From contig NC_064539.1 of NCBI RefSeq assembly GCF_023856365.1, positions 27,741,493 through 27,805,492 of the forward strand: a stretch of DNA of 64,000 nt. The letters are read 5' to 3'. Position numbers and translations under genes: made by a program. The DNA comes from Brienomyrus brachyistius (taxonomy: Eukaryota; Chordata; Actinopteri; Osteoglossiformes; Mormyridae). Below are positions 1 to 12,192 of the stretch, piece after piece. The notes below the pieces were generated by a model, which saw nothing but the letters and a program-made list of their open reading frames with translations, was not told the origin of the DNA and did not search any database. Each line of letters begins with the position of its first letter. The first letter of the stretch is position 1.

Positions 1-1009
1 TCATTTAATGGCAACACTACAAGTTAAATGGAGTCCTGGATGTAGCAACTCTCAGTGCCAGAATCTCTAGCCACATTGCCGTTTGATTAACATTAGCAGT
101 TAGTGTTAAGTGGCTAAGTTAAATCTGCATTGGACATTAACTGACACATGCACAAAACAGACCCAGCAGTTCCATATATCCCCCCCCCCCCCATGTGTTG
201 TACAGAAAGGTTGCATAAGCAGGGATCATTTTCCGTATAATTACCCACTCCAGAAACACGACCCTCCAAATGGGGAGGGGGGTGAGGCTGTTGCACTGAG
301 ACGTCATTTAGATGTCAGTAGTCTGTTACACCCCAAAATTGGAAGGCTCCCTTCCACGATCTGAGTCATGTCTGAACGTCACTGAAAACACTGCAGCTTT
401 GTTTTAGCGCTGTACCAGTCAGCGAGCCAATGCGGTGCACATAAAAATAATTAAAATAACACAACGAATCTCTGTTGGTTTGAAAGCAGTGGGAGTCACT
501 GGTGAGTTAGTGAGCATGAGATAGCCAAATCAATGACCTGCTGTATAACAGCTCATAAACACTACACTGCCAGCATAGATGCTGATATTTAATTATCACG
601 CAACAGAGAATGAGGCTAATTTTTCACCACTGCTTTTATCGATTGTCGTCATAAACGGTAGATGTGTAGTACATGTGTAATGCATATCAGTTGTTTATTT
701 TGATAACAGCCATATTCAGCACTTAGTGATGTCGTTGCATAATTCAGGAAACTTGCCTTCTTCAGTAAACTTGTCTTCTTGGAAGTTATTACAAGGGTTT
801 TTGATTAAATTACTGGAGAGAGATTGCTCTAGAGAAATGTAGCCAGATTTTGAAGGAAACATTTTATGAAAAATTTTATCTCAGTAAATCATTCATGTCA
901 CAATGAATGCAATGTCTCAAGTAATGCAGATGTTAACCATTACTGCTGAATATGTACGGTCAGTGATAAATTAATTAATTTTCTCACAATAGAGAGAGGT
1001 AAAGAGCCA
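1..1009. other. Intergenic, no gene seen
   Basis: AT-rich DNA with a C13 run at 180-192. The short open frames have no recognisable domain and no splice or start context. Confidence 0.6.
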
Positions 1010-1345
1010 CACGACAAACCACCTCAGGGATGAGAACCTGAGTGCAGCCGTGTGGCGGGTGATTCTTCAGCACCACACCAGTCTGAGGTTTATTCCAGTG
1101 GCCAAAGTGCCAATCCTGCCACCCACCCCCAGATGTCCCTGTAAGCTGGAAGACCTCCTTATCGGGCTGGATGTAGATTAACGTCGTACCCAGGATGAAG
1201 CAATTGCAGATTAAGGGCCTTGCTCAAGGGCCTAATGCAGTAGAATTACCTTGGGCATTCATAGGATTTGAACCAGCAACCTTCCATTTGTTGTCACAGA
1301 TCCCTAACCTCAGAACCACCACTCTACCTTTCTCACAATACCACA
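1010..1345 (-). repeat. tRNA-derived SINE relic
   Basis: On the minus strand a B-box-like GGTTCAAATCC occurs near 1276-1266. It is followed by the fish-SINE stretch whose plus-strand form is GGGCCTTGCTCAAGGGCC at 1214-1231. Sequence below about 1140 is less clearly part of it. Compare the plus-strand copy at 39588-39806. Confidence 0.5.
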
Positions 1346-2597
1346 AATAAAATTCTCAAATAATTGAAAATATGAAATGTTTTGGTACCATTAACTGGCT
1401 GTGTAATACGTACTTCGTTCCAAGACAACAGTATCTGATTTTCTATAATTTTCTCTGGAACTGGAGTCTGCGCGTAAATCTCTCAATAGCAGCAGCCGAT
1501 AATGTCGTCACAGCCTCCTTTGATCACATGAAACCATATATAGTAAGAGTTTTTTGTGACATGATGTTTTTTATTTATAAAAAATAAGTATCTGGACAAA
1601 CTGGCATGTGTTTTGAGGAATTACCACCTGACACTTACATACCGAACTGAAAGTCTTGAAAGAGTCCCAGGTGAAGGATGCACAGCCCCCGTTCCCTCCT
1701 TTATTGAGCCCAATTGGCTTGGAAAGTGTTAAAAGGTCTCTTCCTCGTGATTTCCTGCTAGCTAATCGCACCTCTTATTCTGTACGTAATAATGACCTGC
1801 GAAACTGCAGCCCAATGTGGGAACGATTAGTGGGAAAGCTGTCTCAAGGAGAGCTGCAGAAGTTGCCTGAGGTCTTCCTGTTTTTTTCAAAATTCTTTTA
1901 CCACAATCTTCAGCCCTTGTGAGGGTCTATCTAACAGAGTAACGCTCTTTTCAGGGAGAGAGACGCTTGTCTAAATGGCCCATCCCAGCGAACCAGTGTT
2001 CACAGGTGTGCCAGGATTGTTTGACCTTTGACCTCTGTCCCCAAGACTAATGCCACATATTGTTGTTTGTCCTGAAAGTCCCCCCCCCCCCCAGAAGTGT
2101 TCACAGACACAAACTTTCCTTTATGTTATTATTATTATTATTACAGTTTTCCACTTCTTCACAGCCACCAGTCTTCTCGCTTAATAACTTAGCCTGTCTC
2201 CTGTTGTCCAGGGTCAAGATCTATAATCGGTGGAATCGACCCCCCTGACTGGCATCTCTCTCATAAACATGCAGCCGTATTGCGTTAGGTATTGCAAAGG
2301 GGAGCATTACGCTGTCTGCGTCTGATTTAGCAGGAAACATTTGAAACTGCAAAAGAATAATTTTGTGCGTGAAATCAATTTTTTGCTTGAAGTGGACAAA
2401 GAAAAGTAGAGGGGATTTTCCAACCCATTCATTCATATTAATTATCACGCTCTGTTATCATCAACAGAGGGCCCTTTATTTTCCATATTTACTAAAGAGG
2501 ACCATTAACATATATGATGCACATATTTAAAGTCTGCTTTATTGGCTTAGGTTTCCTGCTATATTCCCAGACTCTTTAAGCAATACAGGCTGTATTT
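1346..2597. other. Intergenic, no gene seen
   Basis: Unique-looking DNA with a C13 run at 2080-2092 and a short ATT repeat near 2128-2142. No exon with family similarity was recognised. Confidence 0.55.
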
Positions 2598-2692
2598 CCA
2601 TATATTACAATAGATGTTCCTATATTGTTTTTTGCAATCCACCCCCCATATATTACAATAGATGTTCCTATATTGTTTTTTCAATTCCTCCC
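2598..2692. repeat. Two-copy tandem repeat, 48-bp period
   Basis: CCATATATTACAATAGATG starts at 2598 and again at 2646. The two 48-bp units are nearly identical until the C-rich tail. Confidence 0.8.
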
Positions 2693-2926
2693 CCTCCCCG
2701 CATAATCTTTTGCTTTCAGGCGAAACTGGGAACAAAAGCCGACACCAGCAGTTTTACTGCTCGGTGACCAAGAACATTATCCAATAATTGTCAGGCTGCC
2801 ATCTTTAAACTTGTGTGAAACTGAAATCTCTGTAGGGATGGAAACAAAGCTGTATTGAGGCTTTCCAGCTACGGTGGGGTCCTTTTCATCATACGGCCCC
2901 CTAGAGTACCTAAAACCACAGGGAAG

Positions 2927-3215
2927 CCACAGGAATACCTGCATCATTCAGTCCTAAAAACAGCGAACACATTGGAATACCTGCATGATTCAGTCCTAAA
3001 AACAGCGAACACATTGGAATACTTGCATGATTCAGTCCTAAAAACAGCGAACACATTGGAATACCTGCATGATTCAGTCCTAAAAACAGGGAAACCACAG
3101 GAATACCTGTATCATTCAGTCCTAAAAACAGCGAACACATTGGAATACCTGCATGATTCAGTCCTAAAAACAGGGAAGCCACAGGAATACCTGCATCATT
3201 CAGACCTAGAAACAG
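2927..3215. repeat. 42-bp minisatellite, about 7 copies
   Basis: The unit contains GGAATACCTGCAT and ATTCAGTCCTAAAAACAG. Two sub-types alternate: A (CCACAGGAATACC, CATCATTC) and B (ACATTGGAATACC, CATGATTC), in the order A-B-B-B-A-B-A. Because 42 is a multiple of three, repeating open frames exist on both strands; these are repeat artefacts. Confidence 0.88.
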
Positions 3216-4342
3216 CAATGCCAATGATTTAGTCACAGTGTAAGAAACAATCTTCATTTTGGCCATCTTTGAAAATAACGATGGTCCAGAAAGAATGTGT
3301 TATTCTTTGATGATGAAATCGTAGACAACTTCACTGCAATTGTGACCTGCATTTATGCATTGCTTTTCATATTTTGATGCATTTTTTTTACGAGTTCTAC
3401 TCGACAGCCTAGTTTAAGAGGGATTTGTACATAATTCCCAGTTATTCACAGACTGTTTTTAAATTCCCTCTAAAATGATGATTGAATTCAGGCCAAAGTG
3501 AGCTGATCCTGCCAGCTGTGATTAGCAGGATGTTTATTATACAGTTTAGAAAGCGTTTCATCCCAGGATGGTGGGAAGGAAAAGTCTAAACGAAAAAGAC
3601 AGAGAATCCATTCACAGAAACGGACTGTCGCATCTCCCACATTTAGTTTATGATAAAAACATTCTGCATTCTCCTGGCAGAAACCGACACTTCAGACTTT
3701 CTCATGGAACCAGAGACTGTATATGTATGGATTAATGTACATGAAACTGATTGTGTCCTTTTATTTAAAAAGTTATACCCGGATTACAAGTTTATACACA
3801 ACTTTCATGACTGATTATTTCTTGTTTGTTGATCAGAATTTGCTCTTTTCATTATCCCGAAAATGAAAAAGTGAATGTGCATAAACAGTTAGCTATACGT
3901 GAACAACGACATTTTAAAAGAAAGTTTAAAAAGAATGATTCTTTTCAATCTTACCATCAAATAAAGCCATAAGTAAACAAACTGAAACAAAGAGCATTCA
4001 TAAAAATTTGGACTGCTCTCTTACTTGTCCAGGCAACTCAAATACAGCAATAAATACACAGCACAGGCTAGGTGAGACAGAGCCAAACCCCATGCTGACT
4101 CGGCCAGAAGCCCTGCCAGCTACTGTGATGGTTTAAGCCCCCGATATCTGTCAGAACACACTGGGCTCAGTGCTCTACTGACTTACACTAATACCGTGGG
4201 AAATGTGGACAGCTTTGACATTCATGGGCACTTCTGAATATCAGGAAAGGGAACATTCCTGAGCGGAAATGGACGGCAGTTGTTGAAAAGCTCTGTGGGA
4301 TTACAAACCCAAAACATACTGAATATTTAAATCACTATTTGC
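3216..4342. other. Intergenic, no gene seen
   Basis: AT-rich sequence with no recognised exon, RNA gene or mobile element. Confidence 0.5.
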
Positions 4343-4560
4343 CACCATCCATCCATCCATCCATCCATCCATCTTGCATGACTGCGTGTCCTGTAGAAGG
4401 TCACAGTGAGTCTGGACCCCATCCTAGGAAGTACAGAACACAAGGCAGGGCACATTGGATTCAATGCCAGTCCATCACTCATGTATTGGCCTAACTGTAT
4501 TTTTTTAGACTGTGGGACAAAGTAAGCCAGATAAAATCCAAAGGAACACAGACAGAACTT
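4343..4560 (-). repeat. Degenerate SINE tail with (ATCC)n
   Basis: An (ATCC)n run at about 4347-4372 is followed by the reverse of the fish SINE 3' body, with CCAGTCCATCAC near 4468-4479. It is a diverged minus-strand relative of the copy at 15846-16202. Confidence 0.5.
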
Positions 4561-5004
4561 GTATCACTCATATAGAGCCAGAGGTGGCATTTAAGTCATG
4601 TGTCATCGTATAATATACAGTAGATTTCTATAAATTAAGAAATACATTACAAAATGAAGCAGTATCTTAATTTTATGTGTCATTTCAGCTAGAATAACAC
4701 CAAATAAATACATTGTACAACAGCAGCTTCTGCTCAACCACTGAAGTGCAGCAGAATAAAAACTGGGGCGGGGCTTACCACAATAAGCTTGCTGATTGGT
4801 TGACCACAAGCAACAGCAGTAACTTGCAAATTACGTAGAAGTAGTGGGGAAAAATGGAACAGATGCATTCATTTTTGTATTTCAGTTACATTAAATGCAT
4901 TAACAATTAGATTGTTTTGCTTCTGTCCCCATATTTCTGGCTTAAAAAATTCAATCTGCATTTCAACATAAAATCGCCCTGTAGACTTCCCTGTAGTTTT
5001 TATA

Positions 5005-5165
5005 GTGGTGCACCAACACAAACATTTTGATTGATATCGATATATTTTTGCCTAATATTGCTGATATCATGTGGGGAGAGGGGTGTGGGGGCTGCCAGTG
5101 GTGACACTTGTCAACGCTGATTAATGGTATAATGTTGCATCATTTTTTGGGAAACGAAAGATCTG
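5005..5165. mobile_element. hAT-like terminal fragment (tentative)
   Basis: AGTGGTGCACCAACAC followed by ATTGATATCGATATATTTTTG resembles the end of fish hAT elements that carry a repeated ATATCGATA motif. Related sequence occurs at 40165-40630. No transposase is present. Confidence 0.35.
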
Positions 5166-5394
5166 CTCAATCCGCTGGCCAGATTTAATAATGATAAGGT
5201 TGAGAGCCATATAAAGTTATATTGCACAGTCGGCATCACTCTCACATTTTATGTGATTGTCTTGTATAGTAAAAATGCTGTGGCCTATTATGAACCAAGA
5301 CAGGACGCAATTTGTCCCATTTTTTTTTTAACACACTGTTGATTCCCTTCCCATGTGTGTATGAGTGTCTGCGTGTGATACACACAGTAATATC

Positions 5395-5414
5395 ACACAC
5401 ACACACACACACAC
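5395..5414. repeat. (CA)n microsatellite
   Basis: About ten CA units directly abut the 5'-truncated Tc1 relic that follows. Confidence 0.85.
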
Positions 5415-6077
5415 TGGTCAGAGTGCCCATGCTGACCCCTCTCCACTAGTGGTAGCGCCTACAACGGGCATGTGAGCGTCAGAACTGGACCATGGAGCAA
5501 TGGAAGAAGGTGGCCTGGCCTGATGAGTCACGTTCTCTGTGACATCATGTGGACGCCGGGATGCGTGTATGTCAGTTACCTGGAGATGAGATGGTACCTG
5601 AGTGCACTATGGGAAAAAGGCAAGCCGCTGAAGTGTGAGGATCTGTGCAACGTTCTGCTGGAAAGGTTCACGCCTGTTACTTTGACACGTACCACCTACC
5701 CACACATGTCAGCAGACCACGTTCACCCCTTCATGGCAATGGTATTCACTGAAGGCAGGCACCTCTTTCAGCAGGATAATGCGCTCCGCCATACTGCCAA
5801 CATTGTTCAGGAATGGTCTGAGGAACATGAAAATGAGTTCGAGGTGTTGACTCAGATCTCAATCCCATCGAGCATCTGTGGGATCTGCTGGGCAAACAAG
5901 TCCGATCCACGGAGGCCCCACCTTGCTTATAGGACTTAAATCATCTGCTGCTAATGTCTTGGTGCCAGATACTTCAGGACACCTTCAGGGAGTCCTTGCC
6001 TCGATGGGACAGCGGTGATATGGCAACACAAGGGGGACCCACGCAATATTAGGCTTATATTATGGCTGATAGGTGTA
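5413..6077 (+). pseudogene. 5'-truncated Tc1/mariner (DD34E) transposase relic
   Basis: The sequence encodes the catalytic half of a Tc1-like transposase across shifted frames. NWTMEQWKKVAW with the first Asp (codon 5522-5524) is in one frame. FQQDNA with the second Asp (5774-5776) and EEHENEF are in another. IEHLW with the catalytic Glu codon at 5870-5872 follows. The distance from second Asp to Glu is 96 nt, shorter than the 105 nt of an intact DD34E core, so a small deletion is present. Frameshifts and stops make it inactive. The right end, TATGGCTGATAGGTGTA, matches the terminal repeat of this fish Tc1 family. The DNA-binding half and left terminus are missing. Confidence 0.85.
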
Positions 6078-8194
6078 AGCTTCTATTTATGTCCTGTGTG
6101 CAGTCATGCAACAGCATGTTTTGGGAAAGGTTTGCATTAGAGTCTGTAACCATCCCACATATTATATGATCAGCCAATACTGAATGAAAGGGAATGTGAC
6201 TTGTCTCATATTTTCGGACACACACGATTCAATAAGGACTTTTGCTGATATGACATCTTTGTCCTTCTTTGCGTTTTCACAAGGTTGGGATCTGGTACGT
6301 TATACTGTGCCTGTGGAGCAGCTTTCTTGCCCGCAAGCTGGAGCTCGTGTCTGTACCATCTAGCAGTAACAAACCCCAGAAGAAAATCAAGTGGGGTCTG
6401 CATGTGTCTGTATAACGTTACACAGTAGTTAGTTGTATCTACGGAGTTCTGGAGGGGGCATGGACAGTGTTTTTAATTTCAAGCAGGATCAAGTTAGAAC
6501 GGTACACACATTATCCAATATTATGAAGATTTGAACGAATAAATTTACTACCATTAAACCCATAGCATTCAGGCATAGTGCTCTGTGTCTGGCTCCGCAG
6601 ATATGACAGTCTTGGAGCTACATGTCATATCTAGAACGCAGTGTATTTTGGGTAAAAACACACTAATTGGCTTTCGCATTTCACAGCCATTTGTTAAAGG
6701 TACAGATAAGTGCACTTCAGTTGAGAAAAAAATAATCACAGCATTATAATCTGTAAATACAGCACCCCCCAGCATTAATAAAGCACACCACCCCATCCAT
6801 CCTCCCTGATAATGTAGCCACATAGTTACAGGACTAAGACAACTAACAGACAGAACACAAAGTGACCCTTTGCTTCTGAGGACCCTCAAACGTCCCTGGA
6901 AACTTTCCAGCCAGGTGAGATGCTGTAGTAAGTTCGAGTCCAAGCCTAACTACACCACCTATGCATACTCAATTGACAATTCGAACAGCAATTAACGAGT
7001 TCCTCCCAGATCCATCACATTAACATATAGGTCACAATTCCTCTTGTGTGGTGGAAAGTGGTACAGAAAAGTGTCCAGGAACTGCAAAAGTTCCTGGTCA
7101 AGATAACCCAGTTACATGGAACCAGGAACCAGGTGGTAAAGCACCTTAAGTGCAGTTAGTGGGCTGACAGAAGCAATGACAGACAGTTCATATGAACCAA
7201 TAGACAATCACAAATCGAAAAGACTACTGAAAAAAGTGAAAGTCCACGTTAAGATTTAAAGTCTCGGAATTAACTTTGTAAACATCGGCTGCTGTTCGAG
7301 AGAGGCATGGTGAAAAGACGAAGGGATGATCCACACTGCGGCTCAAACAAACATGGGACTTTAACTCAAAAAACAAGAAACAAAAGGAACCACGAGAGGT
7401 CAAAAATAAAGCAGGTACAGGGCAAGAACTGTGTCCTTTCATTTATAATATTGGTCATACAAAAAAATCTTCAGACGAAATAAAAATTTGTGCATAAAGC
7501 AATTTCAAGTGAAATATAAAGTCTGTAAAGTCTGATTGTATTCAGTCAGAAGTTGTTTGACAGTTAATCTACATTTAACTGCATGAGCAACAAAATCTTT
7601 TGTGAAAGAGTCCCATACATTAACCATGAAAATGATGACTTAAAGTGCTTAAAGTCCAGTGAACAAAATGTTGAGTGTTCATTAAATAAGTTCCAGATTT
7701 CATATGCTGCAACAATTTACTGTCAAAACAGACAAGGAAAAGTCTTGAAGTACTCTGGGCTTTTGCATTTTTTTTAAAAAAGGTTTGATTTTTATACTTT
7801 AGTAGATACAGATGTTTGGATCTTGGCATTGTCTGTATTACAGTACATGATATACCCAAAATAGAAATGGGAGACATTTTAGAGTCTGCCTTATAATAAG
7901 CATTGCGCTCCCCATACCCAAGCAGATACACGACTGTAAACCTCACAAGGCACATGCATAACTTTACATTGATTCATTCAGTTGTGATACAGAAAAAAAA
8001 GCCTTTAAAGGAAATTGTTTCCCCTCAAATGTTATGGCATGTTTTGAAATTTTCAACTAAATTTTTCATTAAAATAATTTGTTGAAATTTAATTTGGGGC
8101 TGAATATGTAATTTTCTCATGGAAATACAATACATGAACATTATTATCACAAACATACATTTTCGTGCTGATTGTTCTCTTTGTTTTATAAGGC
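6078..8194. other. Intergenic, no gene seen
   Basis: Mostly AT-rich unique sequence. Short frames on both strands show no conserved domain or exon structure. Confidence 0.5.
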
Positions 8195-9180
8195 CAGAGC
8201 AGGTCAGGTCAGGTTGGGCGGCATGCACTGATACAGCGTGCTGCCACGCCCACCACACAATGAAACACCTTTGGATCCTGGTTGGCGACCCCCCCCAGGT
8301 TGACTCGCAGTCCAGTCCCACCTGGAAGTGTCCATCTATCTGCCACAGCCAGGTGCTACATAGGCGTCCCTTTGGCCTGGTCCAGCCGCTTGGGTTCTCA
8401 GCAATGCGCCACACAGCTCCCCCACAATGCAGGTAATGTGCCTCATTCAGGACTCTCTGAGCAACCGCTCATTCGGTACCAAGTCCGAATGAGTATCCAA
8501 GAATTCTCTGTAGAGACACGGTACCGAAGGAGTCCAGTCTTCATCTCAGCTCACTGGATAGCGTCCATGTCTCACAGCCATACAGCAAGACAGGGAGAAC
8601 CAGGACTCTAAAGACGTGGATTTTCTTCCTCTTACAAAGATATCAGGGGCACCACACACCCCTTTCCGGCGACCTCATGACCCCCCCTTGCTCTCCCAAT
8701 CTACTGGCTTCATAGGAAGAGTCACCAGAGACATGAATGTTGACACTCACTCCACAGACACACTGCCGATGGCTGTACCCAAGAGGTCATTAATGGCCTG
8801 GATCTTAGTTTTTATCCAGGATACTCAGAATCCCAGACATTCAGACTCCTCGCTCAGTCTCTCGAGAATCCCAGTCAGAGCCTCCATTGACTCTGTGAAG
8901 ATCACAGTATCGTCAGCAAAGTCAATATCGGTAAGTCTTTCCTCATCAACAAATGCTCCACTGCCACTGGACCACAAAACGCTTACCGACAACCAGTCCG
9001 TGCAAAGCACAGAGCAGAGTAGGAGTAAGAACACACCCCTGACGAAGCCCAGAATCTACTTGGAAGAATGCGGAGGTTCTGCCTCTACTCTGCACAGCAC
9101 TCACAGTACCGGCGTTCATGTCCATGTGCTGCGGTTAGACACACCAGGTAGCTGTGCCGGCATGCAAATTTCCAGAATGT
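8195..9180 (-). pseudogene. Non-LTR (LINE) reverse transcriptase relic, 5' truncated
   Basis: Read on the minus strand from about 9130 downward, frames show in order SGLRQGCVLTP (an RT motif preceding the active site), DIDFADDTVIF (the catalytic FADD box, about 8932-8896), then LLYGCETWTLSSE (about 8600-8560) and a C-terminal WTRPKGRL..TWLWQIDGHF segment (about 8380-8320). This order is standard for LINE RT to C-terminal regions. Stops and frameshifts separate the pieces, and the endonuclease and N-terminal RT are absent. The antisense open frame on the plus strand is a shadow. The clade was not determined. Confidence 0.8.
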
Positions 9181-10233
9181 AGGATCACAGGGTAACATTC
9201 ATTAATATTCATGAAGGAAGCGATACTTGAAAAAAGTCATTCTTTTTACAAGCCACAGTAGTAGTAAAGACCCTGAAGAAAGTTACCTAGCTAGATAATT
9301 AAAAAGCAATGTTGGCTTAAAGATGCATGCCATGTTGGTTCACAATGTGTTAATCTTGACTAGTATTGCAGTATTAACTGATTCACCACTTAGTACAGGT
9401 ACCAAAGTACCAGCTTGCAAAATGTATATAATTCATAATTAAATTTGGTCATTATATTGATCTTTCTTTTTCTGCAAAATAAAAAAACGATGTGATTTCA
9501 TTCCCCAAACCTCCCCCCATAAAGTTGGTTCAATTTCATAATTTATCTGTACAGTTCAGCAGTGGCTTTCTGATGATTTTACACTGGTACGTTCCTCCTG
9601 TTTAATAATATCAATTAAAATTAATGCCTTCTGTGATACATTAAGAACGTGTAATTAAGTTCACAAAGTAATATTTGTAAAAAAAATAATTAATCAAGTT
9701 AAAAAAAGGTTTTAATTAAGGTCATAAAAATAATCGAATAATCAATTCATACAATATAATCCTGGTAAACATTAAACATTTCTGATCCCTGCAATAATCG
9801 TCACCTTCAATGAGCATATTGTAAAATATATTGCTATTAAATTCCTTCAAATGTAAAGTTTGAAGCAAAAGGCCATGGAATGACAGTTTATCATCTTGAT
9901 ATTTGCATGCAAAGCTACAGCCTCTAAAATTAGTGCTGTTTTGTATGCTACTAAAAATATTCATTATTCGTATCTTAGGCATTTTTGGGTCAAATTGTTT
10001 GCAAGAAAGTTTTCAGCTTCAAACTGCTGTTTGTTTTAAGCATATCACTCCTAATAAATGAATATATTTTCTTTTAATTATAGATTGTAGTAGAACTCAA
10101 AATCTGTTTAATAACAGATTAAGGTTTTCAAGGAAAAACATTCAGAAATTAATCATAGAGATTATACTGTATGTATATAGTCTTATCTGGCACAGCCTGC
10201 CTGCTGTGCTTGTTTGATCCTCTAGTTTCCTCC
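9181..10233. other. Intergenic, no gene seen
   Basis: Strongly AT-rich. No exon, RNA gene or clear mobile element was recognised. Confidence 0.5.
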
Positions 10234-10301
10234 TGGGCGTGGCCAGGGCGTGGCCTGGGTGTGGCCTGGGCATGGCCTGGGTGTGGCCTGGGCGTGGCCT
10301 T
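10234..10301. repeat. 12-bp G-rich minisatellite
   Basis: Five to six copies of a 12-bp unit close to GGGYGTGGCCTG lie immediately left of a solo-LTR-like element. The plus strand is G-rich. Confidence 0.8.
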
Positions 10302-10306
10302 AAACG

Positions 10307-10539
10307 TGTCACGCCTAGAGTTTGTCAGTCGTCACAATCATTTCTGCCCTCGTGATAATCACGCACAGCTGCCTTGTGTTTGCTCCACTTGTTACCTATG
10401 TATTTAAATGCTCCTAGTCCATTGTTGCTTGTTCTTGTCGCCTGTTTTTGCCCGCAGTACTGCCATTAAAGTCCTGTGTGAGGGGTTGCCTACAAAACAG
10501 CCTGTATCTGGGTCAAGTTTCCTTAAACTAGGTGTGACA
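10307..10539 (+). mobile_element. Solo-LTR-like element (plus orientation)
   Basis: It begins TGTCACGCC and ends GGTGTGACA (TG...CA termini). It contains a TATA-like TATTTAAATG near 10399-10408 and an ATTAAA poly(A)-like signal near 10464-10469. Layout and composition match fish LTR elements. No flanking target duplication is obvious and no internal gag/pol is present. Confidence 0.5.
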
Positions 10540-10883
10540 TTATCAAATTGCAGGTGTAAGATATTTCATCTGGGTGCTCTGTGCAGTGATGCATCCCTTT
10601 CTATGATTTATTTCATTGTATTGAATTGAATTTCAGGGAATGTAATGTATAATTATTTTCAGCAGTGTCATCATGGGCCCGACATGTTTTCTTCATTCTA
10701 AAAGAAGAGATTGAATTCATAAATGATGCCGCACTTGTGGAGATGTCTATGGTTAACAGTTCTATCTGCATACAATACGTGCATGCAGCCTGTCTGTAAA
10801 ATATCTACACCCATTTTCGTAATTTCCTTTGAAGTTAATGTTCAAGTTTCAGAGTTTTATTGTCATGTCGTATAGTGACATTT
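10540..10883. other. Spacer between two LTR-like elements
   Basis: About 340 bp with no coding or repeat signal recognised. It is too short to be an internal retroelement region, and the two LTRs are in opposite orientation. Confidence 0.5.
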
Positions 10884-11169
10884 TGTCACGATCAGGCGGA
10901 CAAAGCGGCGATCGTGCGGGTCGGCTGGTAAGGAGCAGGCGAACAGGCAAATATCGGGGTAAAACTCGGGGTTTATTTGGGGTACTGGGAGCAGGAAACA
11001 TGGATCCACAACTAACCACAATGATGGACGGGGGAAACGAGTCAGACCAGGACTTAAATACACAGGACTGATTGAAAGTAAACGGACACAGCTGGGTACG
11101 ATCAGGGAAGCACACGTGGAGAATCAGGGGGCGTGGCACACAGGAGGAGCGGATGGGCCGGGCGTGACA
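10884..11169 (-). mobile_element. Solo LTR with 5-bp target duplication
   Basis: On the minus strand it starts TGTCACGCCC and ends GATCGTGACA. A TATTTAAG box lies near 11057-11050 and an AATAAA poly(A) signal near 10978-10973. It is flanked by identical CATTT at 10879-10883 and 11170-11174, a 5-bp target-site duplication expected of LTR retrotransposon integration. No internal genes are present, so it is a solo LTR left by recombination. The open frames across it on both strands are not genes. Confidence 0.78.
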
Positions 11170-11216
11170 CATTTATATATGCTGCCTTTTTACTGAGGGA
11201 ACAGATACAAGAGACC

Positions 11217-11666
11217 AACTAGGAAATCTGGGCTGCTGTTGGAAGAGGTGTTAGTGTAGCCGGCAGTTAAGGTTAGTCTGTGCTGTGGTCTGTGCGGATC
11301 CCTATGCCCCAGTGCAGTGACAGGGACATGCTGCGGGGAAAACGGTGTCCTCCTTTGGATGAGATGCAAAACCAACTGACTCGCTGGGGTCATGAAAGAT
11401 CCCTGGGTATCTTTTGAAAGAGTAGGGGTGATACCCTGATGTTCTGACTAAATTCACCGCTGTAGCCGTAATCATCCCCTACATCAAATCGGTAAATTCT
11501 CTCCTGCCCCTTTATCACCTTAGCTACTGTGTGGTGAGCGTACTGGTGCAGAATGGCTGCTGTCGCATCATCCAGGTGGGGGCTACTCAGTGATGGCGGT
11601 TGAAGTGGCTCCCCATCGGTTCTGAAAAGTGCTCTAGATCTCTTGAAAAGCTCTATATAAACGTAA
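11217..11666 (+). repeat. Teleost interspersed repeat ending in CTATATAAACGTAA
   Basis: It contains GCCCCAGTGCAGTGACAGGG, GGATGAGATGCAAAAC, GCATCATCCAGGTGG and a 3' end TCTATATAAACGTAAG. I recognise these as a common fish retroposon-like family. The class was not determined. Confidence 0.6.
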
Positions 11667-12192
11667 GACTCATTCACACACAGCATAAGAGAGACACCGG
11701 CATACCAAACAATGATCTTTTTCAGTGCAGGAAACCCACACAAAGATAGAAAGACCAGATAAAGTGCACACACAAAGTTGAGAGGTATGAGGCTGCTCTG
11801 CTACCCACTTCACTAGCCTGCTCCTTTATTATACTTTTATATAATATAATGTTAATATAAGAATAGATTTTAATATGCACACCTTTCATATGTCATTACA
11901 CTCACTGAACACGTTATTAAGAACATCAACACACATGCGTTTTCATTTAACCATCATGATCAAGCAATCATGTGGCAGCCGTGCAGTGAATGACATTATG
12001 CAGGTATAGGCCAGGGAGCTTAGGCTAATGTCAGGATTGGACTATCGGCAAAAAAGTAGCCTGGGAATTTGCCGCTGACTGGGGGGTGTCCGCTTGGTAC
12101 ACTTTGCCTCCTATAACCCTGGGGGCCCCCCTTAGTACATTTTGCTGACTGGCCCACCGGGAAATTTCCCAAACTTTTGTGCCTAGTTTATG

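Noticed and set aside
2855..3266. Repetitive proteins of 118-125 residues on both strands
   Set aside because: Produced by the 42-bp minisatellite, whose period is a multiple of three.
5472..5939. 155-residue open frame that could be called a gene
   Set aside because: It is a frameshifted piece of a Tc1 transposase relic; the catalytic boxes fall in different frames.
8616..9182. 188-residue open frame on the plus strand, the longest in the window
   Set aside because: It is antisense to a LINE RT relic whose FADD and RQGC motifs lie on the minus strand.
10829..11172. Overlapping open frames of 66-107 residues
   Set aside because: They lie in a solo LTR bounded by TGTCACG/CGTGACA ends and a CATTT duplication; no gag, pol or env motif.
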